Source: Sphingomonadaceae bacterium (GTDB taxonomy: Bacteria; Pseudomonadota; Alphaproteobacteria; Sphingomonadales; Sphingomonadaceae). From it: 64,000 nucleotides of DNA. The stretch spans positions 48,308 through 112,307 of the forward strand of contig CANJQJ010000004.1 in NCBI GenBank assembly GCA_947476425.1, written 5' to 3'. The position numbers were made by a program, and so were the translations under genes. Of this stretch, positions 56,934-64,000 are shown piece after piece (within the stretch, counting starts at the first letter, position 1; each line of letters starts with the position of its first letter). The notes beneath the pieces are model-generated. The model was given only the letters and a program-made list of their open reading frames with translations, was not told the DNA's origin and did not search any database.

Positions 56934-56961
56934 TGTCCGCCAGCGCGGTGGCTGGCGGACA
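56934..56961 (-). promoter_or_regulatory. stem-loop between the two pilin genes
   Basis: TGTCCGCCAGC (56934-56944) and GCTGGCGGACA (56951-56961) are perfect 11-bp inverses with a 6-base loop. It lies 24 bp after the first pilin's stop. No T-run follows on the minus strand, so partial termination or mRNA stabilisation of the first pilin transcript is likely; such loops are known after major pilin genes. Confidence 0.65.
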
Positions 56962-56984
56962 TGAAATTCAAACCGATCAGTCGC

Positions 56985-57476
56985 TTACTGGTAATCGACG
57001 CTGACCGCGAAGGAGCCGTTATAGTTACCGGCGCTCTGGTTGGCGAGCAGCGTCAGCGCGCCGCCAACCGTGAAGCTGCCAAGTCCGCCGGTCAGCAGCA
57101 CCGCATTGGCGCTCGGCGAAAGCGAAGCGACCATCGAGTGCGAAGCGCCATCCGAAAGCGTGACCGAAGGATCGACCGTCACGGTCACGGTCTCGTTGAT
57201 GTAGCCGGCGATCGAGAAGGCAGCCGGTGCGTGGGTGCCGTAGCAGGTGAGGCCCGTGCCGCAGGCGAAGGTTCCGGCAGCGCCGACGGTTACCACCGAC
57301 GAGGAGGCGCCCGGTGCGATCTTGCCGAAGCCGAGGTCGGCGGTCTTGGTCACTGCGACTGGCGTGAAGATCGTGGCGGAAGCCGAAGCCGTCGTGCCTG
57401 CCGCATCGGCGGCGCCGGAAAGAAGTGCGAGTGCCAGAATCGACCCGCTGGCGATGATGTTCTTGAAGCTGTTCAT
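56985..57476 (-). CDS. DUF4402 domain pilin-like protein, probable major subunit
   Basis: This 163-residue secreted protein has signal MNSFKNIIASGSILALALLS, cleavage near ADA. The mature part has ATIFTPVAVTKTADLGFGKI, FACGTGLTCYGTHAPAAF and a final strand GSFAVSVDYQ, matching the second DUF4402 gene at all three places. ATG 57476 has AAGGG 7 bases ahead; a GTG further upstream is not needed. It is the first gene of the operon and is separated from the rest by a stem-loop, so I infer it is the major subunit. DUF4402 proteins are reported as pilin-like. Confidence 0.86.
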   Translation of the reverse strand: MNSFKNIIASGSILALALLSGAADAAGTTASASATIFTPVAVTKTADLGFGKIAPGASSSVVTVGAAGTFACGTGLTCYGTHAPAAFSIAGYINETVTVTVDPSVTLSDGASHSMVASLSPSANAVLLTGGLGSFTVGGALTLLANQSAGNYNGSFAVSVDYQ

Positions 57477-57857
57477 AAATCGACCCTTCATTTGTTCTGC
57501 ATCCGGAACGATGCGTGGGGTCATATCCTTCGCAAAGCCATTAGGGTTGGTGTAGAAATTTGACTAATAGGCGATCAACTATTCAAGCCGCTGGTATATT
57601 AACCGATTTCGATCGATTTTCCGCGATATCGGGAGCAGCTTCCAGTGGCGAATCGCCGATTTCCGCGCGGTGCGTAATGTTTGCGCGGGATCGGGGAAGC
57701 GCATTGGATCCGTTTCCGCTCATCCCGAGGGGGCACTTCGGCAAGCTTGCGTCCCGCTTCCCGGTCATCCTGAGGAGCCATTGAGCTTGTCGAGATGGCG
57801 TCTCGAAGGACGCCCTGCCGATCCTCAGGATGAGCGAAATCGATTTAAGCGCGATGC
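57477..57857. other. non-coding region upstream of the pilus operon with one repeat copy
   Basis: The first part (57477-57640), ahead of the major pilin, is more AT-rich than its surroundings and is the likely promoter and leader; no unmistakable -35/-10 pair was found. The part at 57764-57833 is a third copy of the TTCATCCTGAGGAG inverted repeat, with arms TCATCCTGAGGA and TCCTCAGGATGA. No gene was found in this stretch. Confidence 0.6.
57764..57833. repeat. 70-bp copy of the TTCATCCTGAGGAG inverted repeat
   Basis: TCATCCTGAGGA at the left and TCCTCAGGATGA at the right are inverse arms around GTCTCGAAGGACG. It is shorter than the copies at 34836 and 61587. It lies behind the 73-residue gene and upstream of the pilus operon. 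Confidence 0.8.
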
Positions 57858-58079
57858 CTAGTCGCGTGTTCCCAGTCGCCTCTGCAGCGCATGGGCGCGC
57901 GATTCCACGAAATGCCCCTTGGACGGAGTCAGATGTTGCAGGATGAGCTGGTCGACATGTTCATAGGCCTGCGCATCGATGGCACCGCCCTCGCGCAGCG
58001 CTTTCGCAAGAAAAACGATCGCATCAGCAGCAAACGCCGCCTCGCCGCGCACCATTTCAGAGCGTTCCGAATTTTCCAT
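57858..58079 (-). CDS. small hypothetical protein, 73 residues
   Basis: This 73-residue protein begins MENSERSEMVRGEAAFAADA and has two helical stretches (DAIVFLAKALREGG; EHVDQLILQHL), with no signal peptide. GAAGGGA lies about 8 bases before ATG 58079. I do not recognise a family. It shares strand with other small genes here. Convincing codon use and ribosome site support a real gene, but it could also be a chance frame. Confidence 0.55.
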   Translation of the reverse strand: MENSERSEMVRGEAAFAADAIVFLAKALREGGAIDAQAYEHVDQLILQHLTPSKGHFVESRAHALQRRLGTRD

Positions 58080-58178
58080 CGCATGTCCCTTCCAGCGAAC
58101 CGTTGTGCCCCATGCAGTACATACCGCATTTCGTCGGCAAGCGTCGCATGAAGGTGCCGGAAGAAAATTCAGGGCGTC

Positions 58179-58586
58179 TCAGCCAATCGCGCCCAGTGCA
58201 TCAAGTGCCTGCTTGGAATCGCCATAGACCACGATCAGCTCCCGCACCTTGCCGTCACCAATCTTCCAGACTTCCGCGATCGGCATCGAGATCGCCTTTC
58301 CAGTCGCGCGGGCTACGCCGGTCAGGGTTCCATAAATCACACCACAATCATCGCCATATGCCCGGCATTCTATGACCAGGCGGAAGTCGTCCCAAAGCCC
58401 GACAATATGTCTGAACACGGAGGCAATCGCGTCCTTCCCCTGGTAACGACCGCCATATGGAAAGCAGTCCGCCTCGACGAGGATCGAATTATCGTCGAAA
58501 TCGCGCAGGAAGCCGTCCAGGTCATCATGCTCCATGATAGCGGCATAGGCCTCATCCACGATTTGCTTCGGAGTTCTGGTGGGCAT
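58179..58586 (-). CDS. SnoaL-like / nuclear transport factor 2 family protein
   Basis: This 135-residue cone-shaped alpha+beta-barrel protein begins MPTRTPKQIVDEAYAAIMEH and continues DDLDGFLRDFDDNSILVEADCFPYGGRYQG, the typical NTF2-like pattern, and ends in the helix SKQALDALGAIG. Members are isomerases, hydrolases or unknown. ATG 58586 was taken because upstream sequence does not fit the fold; the ribosome site is weak. It may be an enzyme for a small aromatic or ester, but nothing nearby indicates a substrate. Confidence 0.7.
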   Translation of the reverse strand: MPTRTPKQIVDEAYAAIMEHDDLDGFLRDFDDNSILVEADCFPYGGRYQGKDAIASVFRHIVGLWDDFRLVIECRAYGDDCGVIYGTLTGVARATGKAISMPIAEVWKIGDGKVRELIVVYGDSKQALDALGAIG

Positions 58587-58748
58587 GGCTTTTTCTAAAA
58601 CCCCTTGGGCGGATCGCTGACGAAACTGACACAGGCCGACGGCCGATCCCGCAAGGATAGCACGCGCGCTCACCGTTGCAATCAGCGTCGAATGCTCACG
58701 AACGGCAGCAGATATATCTGAAAACAAATCGCAATATTGGACCGATGA

Positions 58749-58955
58749 TCAGTGTTCAGTCCGCGGCATTGGCGGCGAGAATAGGGGCTGCCGCATCGGG
58801 TCCTCCGTCTTCCCGTTCTCCGTTCGGTGCCGCTTGATCAGATCAAGGCACCGCTCGGCATACGCCTCATGCGCAAGGCGCAAATCGTCTGAATCCGCAT
58901 GACTTGCGCGAAATATCGAGACTTGTTGTCGAAAAAGCAGGTTATTGAGGTCCAT
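58749..58955 (-). CDS. 68-residue protein, paralogue of the gene at 52337-52543
   Basis: It starts MDLNNLLFRQQVSIFRASHA and has the same length and N-terminal pattern (MDLN-L--QVS--RA) as the gene at 52337-52543, with a different charged C-terminal tail (PPMPRTEH). AAGGAG precedes ATG 58955 closely. No domain or signal peptide was recognised. It may be a regulatory or structural small protein; the pattern of two copies around the pilus operon is a notable context. Confidence 0.72.
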   Translation of the reverse strand: MDLNNLLFRQQVSIFRASHADSDDLRLAHEAYAERCLDLIKRHRTENGKTEDPMRQPLFSPPMPRTEH

Positions 58956-59139
58956 AGCAAAGCTCCTTGCCTCACTCGCGGGAGCACCAATTGTCTGTAG
59001 ATCGTCGCCAAATACAGATTCGGACTCGACGTCGCGAATTTGTATCACAATGGGACGGTGTAGAGAAATCGATTCAGGTCCGCTGCCTAACTGCCGCATA
59101 GCCAAATGCCGGTATTTTCGGGCGTTCCGGGAAGAAATC

Positions 59140-59319
59140 CTAGGAATATGGAAGCATCGATCCCGCGGGCATTTCGAACACCTCGATTCTGGTACGCGCA
59201 AAGCGAGCGTGACCGTCGTCATCGGTGTCGTCCTGCACGGTTATGGTCTCGCCGGGATGGAGCTTCTCCGCCTCGGCCTGGATGGAAGTTTTTTCTTGGC
59301 TCGACAGTTTCCGTTTCAT
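59140..59319 (-). CDS. small acidic hypothetical protein, 59 residues
   Basis: This 59-residue protein begins MKRKLSSQEKTSIQAEAEKL and has an acidic stretch (VQDDTDDDGHARFARTR) near the middle. CGGAG precedes the ATG at 59319. The sequence is soluble, without Cys, and may bind a cation at the D-rich part. I do not recognise a family. It is 184 bp upstream of the 68-residue gene on the same strand. Confidence 0.6.
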   Translation of the reverse strand: MKRKLSSQEKTSIQAEAEKLHPGETITVQDDTDDDGHARFARTRIEVFEMPAGSMLPYS

Positions 59320-59540
59320 CGCAACGACTCCGGATTCATTGCCAATTATATCGGAAAATGCGCCTGAATACGATTGGTGATCAACAAAGCCCGGAGTGAA
59401 GTTGCACCCGTGTGTCGAGGCCGTGCGTGAATCGGAAGGCGCGGAAACTGCGGGAAATGACGCTGCAATATTGCCACCGGCAATCGCCAGTTATCGGCGG
59501 ATGTGCCGTAACCAACCTGCTGATTTGATTGTGAAATCGC

Positions 59541-59614
59541 TGGATGCCCCGTGAGGATTCGAACCTCAATAAACGGAGTCAGAGTCCGTTGTCTTACCGT
59601 TAGACGACGGGGCA
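59541..59614 (-). tRNA. tRNA-Gln (anticodon CTG)
   Basis: A 74-nt cloverleaf: acceptor TGCCCCG pairs with CGGGGCA, the anticodon stem ACGGA/TCCGT encloses a 7-base loop with anticodon CTG (reads CAG), and the T-loop TTCGAAT is standard. The 3' CCA is encoded. No second tRNA is adjacent. It has its own promoter. Confidence 0.93.
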
Positions 59615-59628
59615 TCAGAGCGCAGCGC

Positions 59629-59657
59629 GAAATAGGTGCTGGAAATCCTGCTGTCAA
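59629..59657 (-). promoter_or_regulatory. promoter of the tRNA-Gln gene
   Basis: On the minus strand TTGACA (59657-59652) and TATTTC (59634-59629) are spaced by 17 bases. The predicted start falls some 8 bases upstream of the tRNA 5' end. Confidence 0.65.
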
Positions 59658-59769
59658 CGCCGCGTGACGAAGCGCGGCTGCTGCACTTGCTCAATTTCCC
59701 GCAAGCCGATACGCTGACGGCAAGTTCCGGGGCCCTTCAGTCGCCGGCGAATGGAAGAGATCAGGTTAC

Positions 59770-60840
59770 ATGGCGCAACGCCCAGCCGCGGCGGCGCCGT
59801 CGCCGCGCAGGCCTTCGGGTCGGCCATCCGGCGACGCCGTCACAGGACGTCCGCGGTCGAGGCCGCAGAACAGCCGCTATGCGGCGCTGGATCTCGGCAC
59901 CAACAATTGCCGGCTGCTGATCGCACAGCCCAATGGCGAGGGCTTTACAGTCGTCGATGCATTTTCGCGAATCGTCCGCCTTGGCGAAGGCCTCGCCGCG
60001 ACTGGCCGCCTGAGCGAGGCGGCGATGGATCGTGCGCTCGGCGCGCTATCGGTGTGTGCGGACAAGCTGCGGCGGCGCAACGTCGCGCTGGTTCGCTCGG
60101 TGGCGACCGAGGCTTGCCGGCGCGCCGAAAACGGCTGGGAATTCGTCGATCGAGTCTATGACGAGACCGGCATCGCGCTCGAAATCATCACCCCCGAGCA
60201 GGAAGCGCGGCTCGCCGTTCTTGGTTGCCATGCGCTGCTCGAGCCAGGCGACGGTCGCGCGCTGATCTTCGACATCGGCGGCGGATCGACCGAACTTGTG
60301 CTTATCGAGACCAGCGGTGATCTCTCCCCGCCGCGCGTGCTCGATTGGTACAGCGCACCGTGGGGCGTGGTGTCGCTCACCGAAAGCGGCCCGGTCGATC
60401 ATCACGGCGACAGCGAGGGCCGAAAAGCCGCTTACGCCACGATGCGGAATCGCGTGGCCGATGCTTTCCAGCCCTTCGCCGATCGACTTGCCAGCGGCGG
60501 CGAGTTGCCGGGCCGGCTGCTCGGCACCAGCGGCACGGTCACCACGCTCGCCAGCGTCCATCTCGGCCTGCCGCGCTATGATCGGCGCGCCGTCGACGGC
60601 TTGATCGTGCCCACGCCGGAAATTCGCCAGATCAGCACACGCCTCGCCGAGATGTCGCTTTCCGAGCGGATGCGGATGCCCTGCATCGGCCAGGAACGCG
60701 CCGATCTCGTCGTCGCCGGCTGCGCGATCCTCGAGGCGATCCTCGACATCTGGCCGGCGGAGCGACTCGGCGTCGCCGATCGCGGCATCCGCGAGGGCAT
60801 ATTGCGCTCGCTGATGGCCCGCGACGGACATAGCTGGTGA
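59770..60840 (+). CDS. Ppx/GppA family exopolyphosphatase/pppGpp phosphatase
   Basis: This 356-residue ASKHA-fold phosphatase acts on polyphosphate or pppGpp. It has NSRYAALDLGTNNCRLLIA (phosphate 1 motif) near residues 35-53 after a basic leader of about 35 residues, IFDIGGGSTELVLI near 172-185 (phosphate 2), and GTSGTVTTLASVHL near 254-267. The length is nearer the short (type II, Ppx2) group. The first 30 residues are Pro/Arg-rich and not part of the fold. rlmE follows 10 bp later, likely one operon. Confidence 0.93.
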   Translation: MAQRPAAAAPSPRRPSGRPSGDAVTGRPRSRPQNSRYAALDLGTNNCRLLIAQPNGEGFTVVDAFSRIVRLGEGLAATGRLSEAAMDRALGALSVCADKLRRRNVALVRSVATEACRRAENGWEFVDRVYDETGIALEIITPEQEARLAVLGCHALLEPGDGRALIFDIGGGSTELVLIETSGDLSPPRVLDWYSAPWGVVSLTESGPVDHHGDSEGRKAAYATMRNRVADAFQPFADRLASGGELPGRLLGTSGTVTTLASVHLGLPRYDRRAVDGLIVPTPEIRQISTRLAEMSLSERMRMPCIGQERADLVVAGCAILEAILDIWPAERLGVADRGIREGILRSLMARDGHSW

Positions 60841-60850
60841 GGATTTTTCC

Positions 60851-61552
60851 ATGAGCCGCGGCGGATCGGGCGGGCATACCCGAGTCAAGACTTCGCGCGG
60901 GCGGACTGCCTCGTCGAACCGCTGGCTCGCGCGCCAGCTCAACGATCCTTATGTCAAGAAGGCCAAGGCGGAGGGCTATCGCTCGCGCGCGGCCTACAAG
61001 CTGATCGAGCTCGACGATCGCTTCGGGTTGCTCAAGGGGGTCAAGCGAGTCGTCGATCTCGGCATCGCGCCCGGTGGCTGGAGCCAGGTCGTCAAGCGCC
61101 AGCATCCCAAATGCGTGATCGTCGGCATCGATCTGCTGCCGACCGATCCGATCGAGGGCGTCACCATCTTCGAGATGGATTTCATGGACGAGGAAACCCC
61201 GGCCAGGCTCGCCGAAGCGCTTGGCGGCCCCGCCGATCTCGTGCTCTCCGACATGGCGGCCAACACCGTCGGCCATGCGCGCACCGATCACTTGCGCACG
61301 ATGGGGCTGGTCGAAGCAGCGGCGGTCTTCGCTGGCGAGGTGCTCTCGCCCGGCGGCACGTTCGTCGCCAAGGTGCTCGCCGGTGGCGCCGACAATGATC
61401 TCGTCGCGATGCTCAAGCGCATGTTCACGACGGTCAAGCATGCCAAGCCCCCCGCGAGCCGCAAGGACAGCTCCGAATGGTATGTCGTCGCGCAGGGATT
61501 CAAGGCCCGGCCAGACGAGCTATCCCCGGATGACGAGCCGGACGATGGCTAG
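60851..61552 (+). CDS. rlmE: 23S rRNA (uridine-2552-2'-O)-methyltransferase RlmE (FtsJ)
   Basis: RlmE methylates U2552 in the A-loop of 23S rRNA. The 233-residue product has the N-terminal basic part and the K-D-K-E core: YRSRAAYKLIELDDRFGLL (Lys), VVDLGIAPGGWSQVV (SAM motif), LVLSDMAANTVGHARTDHL (Asp) and the GGTFVAKVLAGG strand (Lys), the late Glu in RKDSSEWYVVAQG. It is 10 bp after ppx/gppA. The inverted-repeat element after it may terminate transcription. Confidence 0.97.
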   Translation: MSRGGSGGHTRVKTSRGRTASSNRWLARQLNDPYVKKAKAEGYRSRAAYKLIELDDRFGLLKGVKRVVDLGIAPGGWSQVVKRQHPKCVIVGIDLLPTDPIEGVTIFEMDFMDEETPARLAEALGGPADLVLSDMAANTVGHARTDHLRTMGLVEAAAVFAGEVLSPGGTFVAKVLAGGADNDLVAMLKRMFTTVKHAKPPASRKDSSEWYVVAQGFKARPDELSPDDEPDDG

Positions 61553-61586
61553 AGCGGGATGACATTGGGTCGAATTCTCCAACCCG

Positions 61587-61732
61587 CTCATCCTGAGGAG
61601 CCCCTTCGGCTGGCTGCTTGCAGCAGCCGCTCAGGACAGGCATTGATCTTGTCGAAATGGCGTCTCGAAGGACGCTCCGGTGCTGTCCTTCGAGACGGGC
61701 CTTCGACAGGCTCAGCCCCTCCTCAGGATGAG
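61587..61732. repeat. 146-bp inverted repeat, TTCATCCTGAGGAG family
   Basis: GCTCATCCTGAGGAG at the left end and CTCCTCAGGATGAGC at the right end are inverse arms. GTCTCGAAGGAC inside pairs with GTCCTTCGAGAC. Structure and wording match the copies at 34836 and 57764. Confidence 0.88.
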
Positions 61733-61788
61733 CGGGGGGTATTCAACCTGACGTCATCCGGCTCCAGCATTGCGCCACGGAGCAGTCG

Positions 61789-62544
61789 TTGACCGCGCTC
61801 CTCCTCTCCGCGCTCGCGATGACGCTGATCGTCGGCGGCCGCTACCTCGTCACCAGCGGCGCATTCGCACTCGCGACGCGCCTCACCCGCCCCGGCCTCT
61901 ATGACGGCCTTACCCCCCAGATCCGCCAGGAAATCGCGTGGTCGCTGCTCTCCGCGGCGATCTACGGCATCCCGGCTGGCATCGTCGCCTGGGGCTGGCA
62001 GGCGCGCGGCTGGACGCTGATCTACACCGATATCGCCGCCTATCCGCTCTGGTGGTGGCCGCTCTCGATCCTGCTCTGCCTCGCGCTCCACGACAGCTGG
62101 TTCTACTGGACTCACCGCGCGTTTCACGCCCCCGCGCTGTTCCGCATCGCGCATGCGGTCCACCACGCCAGCCGCCCGCCCACCGCCTGGGCGGCGATGA
62201 GCTTCCATCCGTGGGAGGCGCTGTCGGGCGCGATCGTGATCCCGGTGCTGGTTTTCGTCGTCCCCATCCACGTCGCTGCGCTTGGTGCCGTGCTCGCGAT
62301 CATGACGCTGATGGGCGTCACCAACCACATGGGCTGGGAGCTGTTCCCCCGCCGACTGGTCGAAGGGCCCCTCGGCCGCTGGATCATCACTGCGAGTCAT
62401 CACCAGCGTCATCATGATCGGTACAGGTGCAATTATGGACTTTATTTCCGCGTCTGGGATCGGCTCTGCGGCACGGATCGGGGGCTTGGCGATTTTGAGC
62501 CTGCTCCTGACGGGCGCGGCGCCGATCCTGCCCTCCAGCCTTGA
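61789..62544 (+). CDS. sterol desaturase / fatty acid hydroxylase superfamily membrane protein
   Basis: This 251-residue protein has four or so membrane helices and three histidine clusters for a di-iron site: HDSWFYWTHRAFH near residue 101, HAVHHASRPP near 122 and HHQRHHD near 204. These are typical of the fatty acid hydroxylase superfamily acting on lipids or carotenoids (CrtZ-like relatives). The start is TTG 61789 with GGAG 6 bases before it and no competing ATG. The last 110 bp overlap the DUF2141 gene; the final residues after the WDRLCGTDR block are not conserved. Confidence 0.85.
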   Translation: MTALLLSALAMTLIVGGRYLVTSGAFALATRLTRPGLYDGLTPQIRQEIAWSLLSAAIYGIPAGIVAWGWQARGWTLIYTDIAAYPLWWWPLSILLCLALHDSWFYWTHRAFHAPALFRIAHAVHHASRPPTAWAAMSFHPWEALSGAIVIPVLVFVVPIHVAALGAVLAIMTLMGVTNHMGWELFPRRLVEGPLGRWIITASHHQRHHDRYRCNYGLYFRVWDRLCGTDRGLGDFEPAPDGRGADPALQP

Positions 62545-62899
62545 GATCGATGTCGAGGGCCTGCGTTCGACGCACGGCCTGATCCAGCTCTGCCTCGTCC
62601 GCGATCCGCATTTCTTTCCGGATTGCAAACGCGATCCCGCCGCGCATCGCCTGACGATTCCGGTCACCGCGCTCCCAATCCACATCGCCGATCTCCCGCC
62701 GGGCGATTATGCGGTCGCGCTGATCCATGACGAGAATGGCAACGGCAAGCTCGATACGATGCTCGGTATCCCGCGCGAAGGCATCGGCTTTTCCCGCAAT
62801 CCGCGCCTCGCCTTCGGCCCGCCAAGCTTCGAATCCGCCCGCTTCACGCTTTCGGGCGGCCCGGCGACTCAGTCCATAAGGATGAAATATTTCCTTTGA
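62435..62899 (+). CDS. DUF2141 domain secreted protein
   Basis: This 154-residue protein has a signal peptide (MDFISASGIGSAARIGGLAI, cleavage around residue 30) and a DUF2141 body: LEIDVEGLRSTHGLIQLCLV, DLPPGDYAVALIHDENGNGKLDT and GIPREGIGFSRNPRLAFGPP. The family is exported and of unknown role. The start is uncertain. ATG 62435 lies 110 bp inside the desaturase gene; a TTG near 62485 with purines before it would reduce the overlap. The two genes are probably translated together. Confidence 0.82.
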   Translation: MDFISASGIGSAARIGGLAILSLLLTGAAPILPSSLEIDVEGLRSTHGLIQLCLVRDPHFFPDCKRDPAAHRLTIPVTALPIHIADLPPGDYAVALIHDENGNGKLDTMLGIPREGIGFSRNPRLAFGPPSFESARFTLSGGPATQSIRMKYFL

Positions 62900-62930
62900 A
62901 GCGTGGCACATCGGGCCTACATATCGCCCA

Positions 62931-63015
62931 ACCCCGGGGAGCCGAATGGCTGAGAGGCGGTGCTGCAATGCCCGCGACCCGCTGAACCTGATCCGGTTGA
63001 TACCGGCGGAGGGAG
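62931..63015 (+). promoter_or_regulatory. TPP (THI-box) riboswitch upstream of thiC
   Basis: The core is readable: CCCCGGGGAGCC, GGCTGAGAGG, ACCCGCTGAACCTGATCCGG and TACCGGCGGAGGGA in the right order, forming the P1-P5 fold. It sits 44 bp upstream of thiC's start, so it probably controls translation when thiamine pyrophosphate is bound. No similar element is seen at thiSG (20047). Confidence 0.95.
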
Positions 63016-63049
63016 GGAGCGCGGTCAGCGCGGTCTCCATTCCGAATGA

Positions 63050-64000
<951 letters not shown>

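Noticed and set aside
59320..59540. Additional small gene between the 59-residue gene and tRNA-Gln
   Set aside because: No frame with a ribosome site and coding-like composition was found in either direction.

Overview
The window is a 64 kb piece of a GC-rich alphaproteobacterial chromosome, most likely from a member of the Sphingomonadaceae. The evidence is the hemE/PPSR origin neighbourhood, the alphaproteobacterial MmcB and DUF1491 proteins, the DUF6489 gene, the sphingomonad-like intergenic repeats, and frequent GTG/TTG starts with 4-bp ATGA or GTGA gene overlaps. No rRNA, prophage, transposase or CRISPR array was seen; one tRNA (Gln-CTG) is present.

Left part (1-17 kb): this holds a probable replication origin. 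mnmG (cut by the window start), mnmE, a DUF6489 gene, terC, rho, hemJ and hemE run leftward. PPSR, maf, aroE, coaE, dnaQ, hpf, ptsN and a five-gene run (thioesterase, DUF1491, mmcB, M48 protease, DsbA) run rightward. The 289-bp gap between hemE and PPSR has DnaA-box-like sequences, an AT-rich stretch and a dense cluster of GANTC (CcrM) sites, and matches the hemE/RP001 origin of Caulobacter and Rickettsia. An ogt / dienelactone hydrolase / quinone reductase block interrupts the leftward run.

Metabolic part (17-35 kb): aroQ-accB-accC-arsC, a fused thiS-thiG gene, a CoA-transferase pair, an AmpG-like permease, a packed leftward set (lapA-pyrF-trpF-trpB-trpA-accD-folC), a large patatin-like protein, and an ABC ATPase coupled to nadB. 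Together these cover fatty-acid initiation, aromatic amino acid, NAD, thiamine, folate and pyrimidine synthesis.

Envelope part (35-51 kb): an orphan HigA antitoxin with a relic of its toxin, then a cluster of GT-C type membrane glycosyltransferases with a GtrA flippase. It continues with argG, an EF-hand protein, plsC-cfa lipid genes, rlmN, small envelope proteins and dnaN-recF.

Pilus part (51-60 kb): a leftward four-gene locus encodes two DUF4402 pilin-like subunits, a PapD-type chaperone and a 942-residue usher with an odd basic tail. It is a non-classical chaperone-usher system, flanked on both sides by paralogous 68-residue proteins. This and the origin are the most interesting parts of the window.

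Right end (60-64 kb): ppx/gppA-rlmE, a sterol-desaturase-like membrane protein overlapping a DUF2141 protein, and a TPP riboswitch in front of thiC, which runs off the window.
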